NCBI GenBank assembly: GCA_017560955.1
Contig: JAFZDV010000186.1
Location: 1 to 5,987, forward strand
Direction of reading: 5' to 3'
Length of the DNA: 5,987 nucleotides
Source: Anaerotignum sp.
GTDB lineage: Bacteria; Bacillota; Clostridia; Lachnospirales; Anaerotignaceae
Within the stretch, counting starts at the first letter, position 1. Every line of letters begins with the position of its first letter. Shown here one piece after another: positions 1 through 5,592 of the stretch. The position numbers and the translations under genes were made by a program. The notes beneath the pieces were generated by a model, which saw only the letters and a program-made list of their open reading frames with translations, did no database searches and was not told the origin of the DNA.

Positions 1-95
1 AAGTTGTGATTTTTTAGAAAACCGGAACCGGTGCCGCGCCATACCGGCATGGAATCGATGAGAGTGCCGTCCAGATCAAAAATGATATATTTCAT
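1..95 (-). CDS. HAD-family hydrolase, N-terminal fragment
   Basis: Only the first 31 codons are inside the window; the gene continues past base 1. The protein begins MKYIIFDLDGTLIDSMPVW. This is the HAD motif I (DxDGT/V), with Asp7 as the expected nucleophile that forms the phospho-aspartate and Asp9 as the general acid. The following DSMPVW stretch resembles subfamily IA phosphatases and phosphomutases of the beta-phosphoglucomutase/phosphoglycolate phosphatase kind, in which a helical cap is inserted after motif I. The start is supported by an AAAGGA ribosome binding site (minus strand, 104-109) 8 bases upstream, inside the last codons of the preceding gene. Only 4 bases separate that gene's stop from this ATG, so the two are almost certainly co-transcribed and perhaps translationally coupled. 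The substrate cannot be told from this fragment. A thiamine-related phosphate ester is possible from the neighbour but is speculation. Confidence 0.88.
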   Translation of the reverse strand, partial: MKYIIFDLDGTLIDSMPVWRGTGSGFLKNHN

Positions 96-99
96 AGTA

Positions 100-402
100 T
101 TATTCCTTTTCTCTGTATTTGTCGATTTTTTCATTGATTGTAAGTACACCGGAAGGATTATGATTGATCTTTACATAGGCTTTTACGGCAGGTGCACCTG
201 CTTCAATGGTGATTTCCGTACAACGTTTGATGATTTGCATCAGAGTATCAAATTCGCCTTCAACTACTGTTTCAAAAGGGCCAACTTCGTAATGACAGCC
301 TGTGCTTTCAATATAAGCGATTACCTGATCTACGATTTCACATACTTTTTTAATATCTGAAACATCAGGGAGTATCTGAATGGCGATGCTTGTTGTATAC
401 AT
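100..402 (-). CDS. MTH1187/YkoF-type thiamine-binding protein
   Basis: This 100-residue cytoplasmic protein has the size and pattern of the Thiamine_BP family (formerly DUF77, MTH1187-like). These are small ferredoxin-like alpha/beta proteins that form oligomers and are thought to bind thiamine or its pyrimidine moiety; no enzymatic activity is established for the family. The features seen are a first beta strand with ILPDVSD (10-16), a helix with IVDQVIAYIES (23-33), the family-typical GPFETVVEGEFDTLM block (41-55) and a final strand KAYVKINHNP (74-83). There is no signal peptide or membrane segment. The start is fixed by AGGAGG (minus strand, 411-416) 8 bases before the ATG, and an ATG nearer the ribosome binding site is out of frame. 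It is the first gene of a minus-strand operon with the HAD hydrolase. The leader is too short to hold a TPP riboswitch. Confidence 0.9.
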   Translation of the reverse strand: MYTTSIAIQILPDVSDIKKVCEIVDQVIAYIESTGCHYEVGPFETVVEGEFDTLMQIIKRCTEITIEAGAPAVKAYVKINHNPSGVLTINEKIDKYREKE

Positions 403-442
403 TGAACATTCCTCCTTCGGTTTTATTCATGATATGTAAAAA

Positions 443-471
443 AGTGTAGCATTTTTCCGAAGAAATGGCAA
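443..471 (-). promoter_or_regulatory. Sigma-A-type promoter of the thiamine-binding gene
   Basis: On the minus strand a -35 box TTGCCA (466-471) is followed by exactly 17 bases and a -10 box TACACT (443-448). Transcription would begin near 436, giving a leader of roughly 35 bases before the ATG at 402. Both boxes are close to the housekeeping consensus and the spacing is optimal. This is a call from sequence only. Confidence 0.7.
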
Positions 472-477
472 GTCTGC

Positions 478-506
478 TTGCAGGAGAGCGGCTATGGTGT
501 TACAAT
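478..506 (+). promoter_or_regulatory. Sigma-A-type promoter of fumC
   Basis: TTGCAG (478-483), a 17-base spacer and TACAAT (501-506) form a near-consensus vegetative promoter. Transcription should start near 513, some 47 bases before the fumC ATG. The -10 box lies inside the longer in-frame open stretch that begins at 494, which is good evidence that the 494 ATG is not used. Its -35 box is only 6 bases from the -35 of the divergent promoter, so the two polymerases cannot easily bind together. Confidence 0.75.
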
Positions 507-547
507 GTGAAACAGAGAAAATATACAGTTTATGCATAGATATACAA

Positions 548-552
548 AGGAG
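548..552 (+). promoter_or_regulatory. Ribosome binding site of fumC
   Basis: AGGAG (within AAAGGAG) stands 7 bases before ATG 560. The upstream in-frame ATG at 494 has no comparable site and precedes the expected transcription start, so this site decides the start. Confidence 0.85.
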
Positions 553-559
553 AAACATT

Positions 560-1924
560 ATGGATTATCGTATTGAAAAAGACTCCATGGGTGAAATGAA
601 AGTACCTGTGAATGCATATTGGGGCGCACAGACCCAGAGAAGTTTTGAAAATTTCAAAATTGGTACGGAAAAAATGCCTAAGGAAATCACATATGCTTTT
701 GCGATTCTGAAAAAGGCAGTAGCACAGGCAAACTGCAGACTGGGAAAACTGGATGCAAAAAGATGTGAGATCATCGGACAGGTGTGCGATGAAGTGCTGG
801 CAGGCAAACTGGATGATCAGTTCCCTCTGATGGTATGGCAGACCGGTAGTGGCACTCAGTCCAATATGAATATGAATGAAGTGGTTGCAAACAGAGGCAA
901 TGAAATTGCCGGAGAAAAACTGCTTCATCCCAATGACCATGTAAATATGAGCCAGAGCTCCAATGATACATTCCCCACAGCTATGCATATTGCAGCGGTT
1001 CTGGAAACAAAAAACAAACTGATCCCTGCAGTGGAAAGAATGATCGCTGAATTTGAAAGACTGGAAAAAGAAAATGAAGGTATCGTAAAAACAGGCAGAA
1101 CACACCTGCAGGATGCCACACCCATCACATTCTCTCAGGAAATCAGCGGCTGGAGAAATATGCTGGAAAAAAGCAAAAAAATGATCGAAATGAGCCTTGT
1201 TGAAGTGGCAGAACTGGCTCTTGGCGGCACAGCTGTTGGCACAGGTCTGAATGCACCTAAGGGCTTTGCAGAAGCTGCTGCAGAAGAAGTATCCAAACTG
1301 ACAGGTATTGAATTTATCACAGCAGAAAATAAATTCCATTCTCTTACAGCGAAGGATGAAATCGTATTCGTACATGGTGCGATCAAAGGTCTTGCGGCGA
1401 ATATCATGAAAATTTCCAATGATATCCGCTGGCTGGCAAGCGGCCCTCGCTGTGGTCTGGGTGAAATTTATATTCCTGAAAACGAGCCTGGTTCTTCCAT
1501 TATGCCAGGTAAAGTGAATCCTACGCAGTGTGAAGCCATCACAATGGTAGCAGTACAGGTCATGGCAAATGATGCAGGTATCGGTATCTGCGCATCTCAG
1601 GGTAATCTGGAACTGAATGTATTCATGCCCGTTATGATTTATGAATATCTGCAGTCTGTTCGTCTGCTGGCTGATGGTCTGGATTCCTTCCGTGAAAAAT
1701 GCGTTTGCGGTATTGTTGCAAATAAGGAAAAAATGGAAGAAAATCTGCATCGTTCTCTGATGTTGGTAACAGGTCTGAGCCCCTATATCGGTTATGAAAA
1801 TGCGGCAAAAACTGCAAAAACTGCATATGAAGAAAATATTTCTCTGAAAGAAGCCTGTGTAAAATTGGGTTTCCTGACAGAAGAAAAATTTGATGAAGTG
1901 TTCCATCCTGAACAGATGGTGTAA
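560..1924 (+). CDS. fumC: Class II fumarate hydratase (fumarase C)
   Basis: The 454-residue product catalyses fumarate + H2O <=> (S)-malate in the cytoplasm and needs no iron-sulfur cluster. It matches the aspartase/fumarase superfamily along its whole length. The visible blocks are GSGTQSNMNMNEV (96-108), HPNDHVNMSQSSNDTFPTA (123-141), GRTHLQDATP (179-188) and the signature loop GSSIMPGKVNPTQCE (311-325). By alignment with E. coli FumC, His182, Ser312, Lys318, Asn320 and Glu325 correspond to His188, Ser318, Lys324, Asn326 and Glu331, so the active site is complete. Aspartase (AspA) is the main alternative; the length and the TGSGTQSNMN/PTQCE wording favour fumarase. It has its own promoter. 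No terminator follows, so transcription probably runs on into the malic enzyme gene 149 bases downstream. Together they would turn fumarate, for example from aspartate or arginine metabolism, into pyruvate. Confidence 0.96.
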   Translation: MDYRIEKDSMGEMKVPVNAYWGAQTQRSFENFKIGTEKMPKEITYAFAILKKAVAQANCRLGKLDAKRCEIIGQVCDEVLAGKLDDQFPLMVWQTGSGTQSNMNMNEVVANRGNEIAGEKLLHPNDHVNMSQSSNDTFPTAMHIAAVLETKNKLIPAVERMIAEFERLEKENEGIVKTGRTHLQDATPITFSQEISGWRNMLEKSKKMIEMSLVEVAELALGGTAVGTGLNAPKGFAEAAAEEVSKLTGIEFITAENKFHSLTAKDEIVFVHGAIKGLAANIMKISNDIRWLASGPRCGLGEIYIPENEPGSSIMPGKVNPTQCEAITMVAVQVMANDAGIGICASQGNLELNVFMPVMIYEYLQSVRLLADGLDSFREKCVCGIVANKEKMEENLHRSLMLVTGLSPYIGYENAAKTAKTAYEENISLKEACVKLGFLTEEKFDEVFHPEQMV

Positions 1925-2049
1925 GGCGGAGATTAAGACATGAAGACGGGCTGTATTGACTGCTTGCAGGCAAATGCAGAACGGTATTCATTGAGTTGCG
2001 GAGCAACATCACCGAAAAGAACAACGTTCTTTGAGGTGGTTTCTCCGCC
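1925..2049 (+). ncRNA. Candidate structured RNA or palindromic interspersed element
   Basis: This 125-base stretch begins directly after the fumC stop codon and ends 11 bases before the malic enzyme ribosome binding site. Its ends are a perfect inverted repeat: GGCGGAGA (1925-1932) and TCTCCGCC (2042-2049). Inside, three further arms can be drawn. The first pairs 1941-1947 with 1984-1990 (one mismatch) and encloses a CTGCTTG/CAA-GCAG stem (1960-1979). The second is GTTGC-GGA-GCAAC (1995-2007). The third, 2008-2040, has ATCACC/GGTGGT and AAAGAAC/GTTCTTT helices flanking GA opposite GA (2014-2015 with 2033-2034), with an AAC loop. The whole gives a four-way junction. I do not recognise it as any known riboswitch class. 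It may be a cis-acting leader, an RNA processing element, or one copy of a dispersed REP/MITE-like repeat. No second copy lies in this window. Confidence 0.45.
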
Positions 2050-2059
2050 AAACGAATGA
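1940..2059 (+). CDS. Possible 39-residue small ORF inside the fumC-malic enzyme gap
   Basis: An ATG at 1940 opens a 39-codon frame ending at TGA 2057-2059. A weak GGAG (1928-1931) lies 8 bases upstream. The peptide starts MKTGCIDCLQANAERYSLSC, so it has a CxxC pair (Cys5, Cys8) and a third cysteine (Cys20), and it ends in VVSPPNE. It has no signal peptide or hydrophobic segment and I recognise no family. Its stop lies just before the malic enzyme ribosome binding site, as expected for a coupled small gene. However, it covers almost exactly the palindromic element, so the open frame may be accidental. A frame of this length is not unusual by chance. Confidence 0.2.
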   Translation: MKTGCIDCLQANAERYSLSCGATSPKRTTFFEVVSPPNE

Positions 2060-2060
2060 A

Positions 2061-2066
2061 AAGGAG
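2061..2066 (+). promoter_or_regulatory. Ribosome binding site of the malic enzyme gene
   Basis: AAGGAG ends 7 bases before ATG 2074. The in-frame ATG at 2056 lies upstream of this site and would place it inside the coding region, so 2074 is taken as the start. Confidence 0.85.
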
Positions 2067-2073
2067 AAAAATA

Positions 2074-3252
2074 ATGGACATCAATGAAAAAGCATTACAG
2101 CTTCATTATGAAATGAATGGTAAAATTGAGGTTGTTTCCAGAAAAGCAGTGGAAACAAGAGAAGATCTCTCCCTGTTATATACACCTGGTGTAGCAGAAC
2201 CCTGTAAAGTGATTGAAAAAGATTATGAAGAATCCTTCCGCCTGACAAGACGTTCTAATCTGGTTGCAGTTATTACAGATGGCACAGCGGTTCTTGGTTT
2301 GGGCGATATTGGCCCTGCGGCAGGTATGCCTGTTATGGAAGGAAAATGCGTTCTGTTCAAGGAATTCGGTGATGTGGACGCATTTCCTCTGTGTATCGAT
2401 TCCAAGGATGTAGACACCATTGTAAATACCATTTATCTGATTTCCAAAAGTTTCGGCGGTATCAATCTGGAAGATATTTCTGCACCCAGATGCTTTGAAA
2501 TCGAACGCAAACTGAAAGAAATATGTGATATTCCTGTTTTCCATGATGACCAGCACGGTACAGCCATTGTTGTTGCGGCGGCAATGCTGAATGCAATGAA
2601 GGTAACTGGTAAGAAGATGGGCGAAATGCGCATTGTCATCAATGGTGCGGGTGCGGCAGGTATTGCGATTGGTAAACTGCTGATTTCCATGGGTTTTGGC
2701 AATATCATCATGTGCGATAAAAATGGTATCATCTGCGAAGGTGATGAAGGTCTGAACTCAGGTCAGGAGGAAATCTCTCATATCAGCAACATTCATCATG
2801 AAAAAGGTCTTCTGGCAGATGCCATGAAAGGGGCGGATGCCTTCGTAGGCGTTTCCAGACCCAATATGGTGACAAAGGAAATGGTTGGTACAATGAATAA
2901 TGGTATCGTATTTGCTATGGCAAATCCCGTTCCTGAAATCATGCCCGATGAGGCAAAGGCTGGCGGTGCGGCTGTCGTAGGTACAGGCCGTTCCGATTTC
3001 CCTAATCAGATCAATAATGTTCTGATTTTCCCTGGTATCTTCAAAGGGGCATTGGCGGTTCGTGCCAGAGAAATCACAGAAAGCATGAAGCAGCGTGCAG
3101 CCTACGCCATTGCAGCGATGATCCCTGAAGAAGAACTGCATGCAGAAAATATCATTCCTTCTGCACTGAATAAAGCGGTAGCAGATGCTGTTGCAAAAGC
3201 AGTTGCTGATGTTGCTATTGAAGAAGGCATTGCAAGAATCAAACCAGAATAA
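2074..3252 (+). CDS. Malic enzyme (malate dehydrogenase, oxaloacetate-decarboxylating)
   Basis: The 392-residue cytoplasmic enzyme oxidatively decarboxylates (S)-malate to pyruvate and CO2 while reducing NAD(P)+, using Mn2+ or Mg2+. It is the short bacterial form of about 390 residues, without the phosphotransacetylase-like C-terminal domain of MaeB. The N-terminal catalytic domain shows YTPGVAEPC (36-44, Tyr36 as catalytic acid), [14 protein letters not shown] (68-81), the catalytic Lys91 in MEGKCVLF, metal ligands Glu133/Asp134 in NLEDI, and FHDDQHGTA (156-164). The nucleotide-binding domain shows GAGAAGIA (191-198) and Asp215 near the end of the second strand, which hints at NAD+ preference but does not settle it. 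[12 protein letters not shown] (283-294) and [12 protein letters not shown] (306-317) complete the family pattern. It follows fumC with no promoter or terminator visible between them, supporting a fumarate-to-pyruvate operon. Confidence 0.95.
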   Translation: MDINEKALQLHYEMNGKIEVVSRKAVETREDLSLLYTPGVAEPCKVIEKDYEESFRLTRRSNLVAVITDGTAVLGLGDIGPAAGMPVMEGKCVLFKEFGDVDAFPLCIDSKDVDTIVNTIYLISKSFGGINLEDISAPRCFEIERKLKEICDIPVFHDDQHGTAIVVAAAMLNAMKVTGKKMGEMRIVINGAGAAGIAIGKLLISMGFGNIIMCDKNGIICEGDEGLNSGQEEISHISNIHHEKGLLADAMKGADAFVGVSRPNMVTKEMVGTMNNGIVFAMANPVPEIMPDEAKAGGAAVVGTGRSDFPNQINNVLIFPGIFKGALAVRAREITESMKQRAAYAIAAMIPEEELHAENIIPSALNKAVADAVAKAVADVAIEEGIARIKPE

Positions 3253-3258
3253 AAAAGT

Positions 3259-3287
3259 AACCCTATCCGTTCGGATAGGGTTTTTCT
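3259..3287. terminator. Bidirectional rho-independent terminator
   Basis: AACCCTATCC (3259-3268) pairs perfectly with GGATAGGGTT (3273-3282) around a GTTC loop. On the plus strand a U-rich tract (through 3287) follows, ending the fumC-malic enzyme transcript. On the minus strand the stem is followed by ACTTTTTTATT, so it can also stop the convergent yqxD transcript, whose stop codon begins at 3290 on that strand. Confidence 0.9.
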
Positions 3288-3743
3288 TTATGTATTCTGT
3301 TTTCCTCGTTCAATTGCTCTTTCTAAAGCAGAAAGGAATTTTTCATCATCTTCTTTTGTACGTTTTCTGATATGGCCACCTCTGGATTTTTTTTGACGGC
3401 GCATTTCACGGGAAAGGTGTCTTTCAAATAGCATACGGTCGATGTTTTCCTGTGTATAGAAGAATCCATTATGATGTAAAACAGTTGCTTTTTTTGAAAG
3501 CAATAAGGATGCCAGACCATAATCCTGTGTAATACAGATATCACCTGCCTGTGTACGATTGGCAATGGCAAGGTCGGCACTATCAAATCCTTGATCTACA
3601 GTGACTGTAGTGACAAAATTTTCGTTATAAAAAAGCATATGGGCTACATCACATACCATGATGACTTCCAGTTCATGCTTTTTGGCACAACCGATGATGA
3701 GATCTTTTACAGGGCAGGCATCGGCATCTACCATGATTTTCAT
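3288..3743 (-). CDS. YqxD/YaiI family protein (UPF0178, DUF188)
   Basis: The 151-residue protein matches the conserved UPF0178 family (Bacillus YqxD, E. coli YaiI), which has a PIN-like, nuclease-type alpha/beta fold but no firmly established biochemical role. The conserved acidic blocks are present in order: VDADACPVK (5-13), VDQGFDSADLAI (49-60) and GDICITQDYGLASLLL (67-82). Asp6, Asp8, Asp54, Asp57 and Asp74 could form a metal site. The basic tail RGGHIRKRTKEDDEKF (121-136) is also typical of the family. There is no signal peptide or membrane segment. The ATG is preceded by a strong AAAGGAGG (minus strand, 3751-3758) at 7 bases. The gene is transcribed alone, convergent to the malic enzyme and divergent from the methyltransferase gene. 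Function as an RNA- or DNA-cleaving enzyme is inference from fold only. Confidence 0.93.
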   Translation of the reverse strand: MKIMVDADACPVKDLIIGCAKKHELEVIMVCDVAHMLFYNENFVTTVTVDQGFDSADLAIANRTQAGDICITQDYGLASLLLSKKATVLHHNGFFYTQENIDRMLFERHLSREMRRQKKSRGGHIRKRTKEDDEKFLSALERAIERGKQNT

Positions 3744-3926
3744 AAAGTTTCCTCCTTTCAGAAGAACTGTTCATAGATGCATATGGGAGAAGTATAGTTA
3801 TATGGGTTAAATCTTTTTTAAAGATATAATTTATTCTGTCTATCATAACATAGAGAATTGGATTTTGCATCAATTTTCCTTGCAAAGGGGTGGTTTCTCC
3901 TTTATCATAGAAAAAGAGGTGATACC
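3744..3926. promoter_or_regulatory. Divergent promoter region, yqxD / RNA methyltransferase
   Basis: This AT-rich gap carries signals for both flanking genes. On the plus strand a perfect TATAAT (3825-3830) is the best -10 box for the methyltransferase gene, but no good -35 box is seen 16-18 bases upstream. On the minus strand TATACT (3791-3796) is the best -10 for yqxD, again with a poor -35. A small inverted repeat, ATCTTT-TTT-AAAGAT (3811-3825), sits between the two -10 boxes. It could be a regulator site or just AT-rich coincidence. The assignments are tentative. Confidence 0.4.
3912..3922 (+). promoter_or_regulatory. Ribosome binding site of the RNA methyltransferase gene
   Basis: AAAGAGGTGAT is a long match to the 16S rRNA anti-Shine-Dalgarno end and lies 4 bases before ATG 3927 (AGAGG lies 8 bases before it). 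It decides for 3927 over the in-frame ATG at 3858, which has no such site. Confidence 0.85.
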
Positions 3927-4706
3927 ATGAAACGAATTGAAAGCCGTGATAATAAATGGGTCAAACGACTGAACGGATTGAAAATAAAGAAAAACAGAGA
4001 TAAAGAAGGCGTTTTTGTGGCAGAAGGTCTGCGTTTCATCAGTGAAGTACCTGCAGACTGGGCGGTAGAAGCCTATGTCATCAGTGATACCTTTGCTAAT
4101 GAAAATGACTGTTCTATGTATGAAGAAAAGGCTGATGTGCTTTGTATGCCAGATGCATTGTTTGCATCTGTGTGTGATACAGAAAACCCTCAGGGAATCC
4201 TTGCGATATGTAAAAAACTGAACTGGGATGTTAATGTTGTTTTTGCAAAAGAAAAACCATTTTTCATTCTTGCGGAAGAACTGAATGATCCTGGCAATCT
4301 GGGAACAGTGATCCGTACAGCGGATGCCTGTGGTGCAGATGCAGTATTCCTTTCCAAAGGCAGTGTAGATCTGTATAATGCAAAAGTGTTGCGTTCTACC
4401 ATGGGTTCCATGTTTCATGTGCCTGTATTCCAGAATGTTGACCTGCATGAAATTTCTGCAAAACTGAAGGAAAACAATATCCCTTTATATGCGGCACATC
4501 TGAAGGGAGATACTTACCCTTATGGCCTGAATCTGGAAAATGCATGTGCTTTCATTATTGGTAATGAAGCCCGTGGTTTATCTGATGATGCTGCAGACCT
4601 GTGTGATCGTTGGGTGAAAATCCCAATGCCTGGTCAGGCAGAAAGCCTGAATGCTTCTATTGCGGCAGGGGTTCTGATGTATGAAGTGGTAAGACAGAGA
4701 TTATAA
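3927..4706 (+). CDS. TrmH/SpoU-family RNA methyltransferase
   Basis: The 259-residue cytoplasmic protein is a SPOUT-class enzyme that transfers a methyl group from S-adenosylmethionine, most often to a ribose 2'-OH in 23S rRNA or tRNA. An N-terminal substrate-binding domain (about 1-100), with VFVAEGLRFISE (29-40) and ENPQGILAICKK (86-97), precedes the knotted SpoU domain. Motif 1 is NDPGNLGTVIRTADACGAD (120-138) with the conserved Asn124 and Arg130. Motif 2 is AFIIGNEARGLSD (208-220), and motif 3 is IPMPGQAESLNASIAAGVLMYE (232-253). All three motifs that make the SAM-binding knot and dimer interface are intact. The two-domain layout fits RlmB/TsnR/YsgA-like rRNA methylases better than the tRNA enzyme TrmL, which lacks the N-terminal domain. 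The exact target nucleotide cannot be read from sequence. It appears monocistronic, ending at a terminator 7 bases downstream. Confidence 0.94.
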   Translation: MKRIESRDNKWVKRLNGLKIKKNRDKEGVFVAEGLRFISEVPADWAVEAYVISDTFANENDCSMYEEKADVLCMPDALFASVCDTENPQGILAICKKLNWDVNVVFAKEKPFFILAEELNDPGNLGTVIRTADACGADAVFLSKGSVDLYNAKVLRSTMGSMFHVPVFQNVDLHEISAKLKENNIPLYAAHLKGDTYPYGLNLENACAFIIGNEARGLSDDAADLCDRWVKIPMPGQAESLNASIAAGVLMYEVVRQRL

Positions 4707-4712
4707 TAAACG

Positions 4713-4750
4713 AAAGTCCTGAACAAATAAGTTCTGGACTTTTTCTTTTT
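4713..4750 (+). terminator. Rho-independent terminator after the RNA methyltransferase gene
   Basis: AAAGTCC (4713-4719) and GAAC (4721-4724) pair with GTTC (4731-4734) and GGACTTT (4736-4742) around an AAATAA loop, with one T-T mismatch. A run rich in T (4740-4751) follows directly. Confidence 0.88.
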
Positions 4751-4752
4751 TG

Positions 4753-4760
4753 CATACACT
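4753..4760 (+). promoter_or_regulatory. Possible sigma-E-like -10 element of the deacetylase gene
   Basis: CATACACT agrees with the CATACAnT -10 consensus of the mother-cell sporulation factor sigma-E. It sits just after the upstream terminator and would give a leader of roughly 24 bases before GTG 4791. No convincing sigma-E -35 element is seen at the expected distance, so the call stays weak. Part of it (TACACT) could also serve as a vegetative -10 box. Confidence 0.35.
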
Positions 4761-4776
4761 GGTAGCAAACTCTTCT

Positions 4777-4781
4777 GGAGG
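4777..4781 (+). promoter_or_regulatory. Ribosome binding site of the deacetylase gene
   Basis: GGAGG ends 9 bases before GTG 4791. A GTG at 4783 runs into a stop in three codons, and no ATG is available near the site, so GTG 4791 is the start. Confidence 0.75.
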
Positions 4782-4790
4782 CGTGAGACT

Positions 4791-5564
4791 GTGAAAAAGA
4801 TACATATCAGTAAAAAGAAAGCAGGAGTCGTTGCAATGGGGATATTGCTGGTGGCGGCAATGTTAGGATTGCAGCCTATGGCAGAGCGTGTTGGCGCCTT
4901 TGCAACTGCGAATCTGGAACGAAAACTTCCTATTTACTGTGTAGAAACAGACGAGCCGAAAGTGGCTGTCAGTTTTGATGCGGCATGGGGGGCGGATGAT
5001 ACAGATGAACTGCTTCGTATTTTAAAAGAAAATAATGTGAAAGCAACTTTTTTTCTCTGTGGTTATTGGGTAGAAAAATATGCGGAAGAAGTGAAGAAAA
5101 TTGCAGAGGCTGGTCATGATCTGGGGAATCATTCGGCTACTCATCCTCATATGAGCCAGTTAACAGCAGAACAGATCACAGAAGAATTGCAAAAATGCCA
5201 TCAGAATGTGAAGGAACTGACGGGTATAGAAATGGATCTGTTTCGTCCGCCATTTGGTGAATATGATAATGAAGTGATCGAAACTGCGACTGAAAATGGA
5301 TATTATACGATTCAATGGGATATTGACAGTCTGGATTGGAAAGAACAGGGAGCACAGGCAGAAATAAACCAAGTACTGAACCATAAACATCTGGGGAATG
5401 GCTCTATCATATTGTTTCATAATGATGCGAAATATACACCACAGGTACTGGATACGATTTTAAAAGGGCTGAAAGGAAAAGGATATGAAATCGTTCCTCT
5501 TTCACAGTTGATTCATCGGGGGGGATTTGAACTCGATCACGAAGGCAGACAGATTCCCAAATAA
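4791..5564 (+). CDS. Membrane-anchored polysaccharide deacetylase, PdaB-like (CE4)
   Basis: The 257-residue protein has a lysine-rich N-terminus, one hydrophobic segment (about 11-28) and a NodB-type domain outside the membrane (about 55-240). CE4 enzymes remove acetyl groups from N-acetylglucosamine or N-acetylmuramic acid, usually in peptidoglycan. The motifs seen are SFDAAWGADD (61-70), the histidine pair in HSATH (His114, His118), RPPFGEYD (152-159), DIDSLDW (177-183) and ILFHND (207-212, His210). In motif 1 the usual second Asp of FDDG is Ala64, a change I associate with the PdaB-like sporulation branch. Asp63 is kept as the expected base, and Asp69/Asp70 might help bind metal. The signal anchor and subfamily suggest action on spore or cell-wall peptidoglycan. 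It starts with GTG, is monocistronic, and ends in a terminator overlapping the convergent gene's stop. Catalytic competence is uncertain. Confidence 0.9.
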   Translation: MKKIHISKKKAGVVAMGILLVAAMLGLQPMAERVGAFATANLERKLPIYCVETDEPKVAVSFDAAWGADDTDELLRILKENNVKATFFLCGYWVEKYAEEVKKIAEAGHDLGNHSATHPHMSQLTAEQITEELQKCHQNVKELTGIEMDLFRPPFGEYDNEVIETATENGYYTIQWDIDSLDWKEQGAQAEINQVLNHKHLGNGSIILFHNDAKYTPQVLDTILKGLKGKGYEIVPLSQLIHRGGFELDHEGRQIPK

Positions 5565-5565
5565 A

Positions 5566-5592
5566 GAAAAGACCTCATTTGGAGGTCTTTTC
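5566..5592. terminator. Bidirectional terminator between the deacetylase and tspO genes
   Basis: GAAAAGACCTC (5566-5576) pairs perfectly with GAGGTCTTTTC (5582-5592) around a 5-base loop. The A-tract and T-tract within the stem give a U-rich 3' side on both strands. On the minus strand the tspO stop codon (5591-5593) overlaps the stem base. Confidence 0.85.

Noticed and set aside
31..360. Plus-strand open frame opposite the HAD/thiamine-binding genes
   Set aside because: It is antisense to two recognisable genes with good ribosome sites, and the product resembles no family.
403..442. TPP riboswitch before the thiamine-binding gene
   Set aside because: The leader downstream of the predicted promoter is only about 35 bases and lacks the CUGAGA-type TPP core.
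494..559. 22-codon N-terminal extension of fumC
   Set aside because: It overlaps the -10 box of the fumC promoter, lacks a ribosome site, and fumarases begin near the DYRIEKDSMG block.
530..1906. Long open frame (458 codons) on the minus strand across fumC
   Set aside because: It lies entirely antisense to a complete fumarase with intact motifs, its translation is Phe/Cys/His/Ile-rich with no domain pattern, and its open length follows from codon choice in fumC.
1956..1990. Internal promoter for the malic enzyme (TTGACT at 1956-1961)
   Set aside because: No acceptable -10 hexamer is found 16-18 bases downstream; the next AT-rich hexamer is too far away.
2008..2040. Hammerhead or other known self-cleaving ribozyme within the junction element
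   Set aside because: A GAAA is present but the CUGAUGA core is absent, and the pairing does not match hammerhead, twister or pistol layouts as I know them.
3288..3370. Plus-strand frame continuing past the malic enzyme end (3185-3370)
   Set aside because: It runs out of frame through the malic enzyme C-terminus, the terminator and the antisense of yqxD, with a low-complexity product.
3858..3926. 23-codon N-terminal extension of the RNA methyltransferase
   Set aside because: There is no ribosome site at 3858, whereas ATG 3927 has a very strong one; the extension does not match the family.
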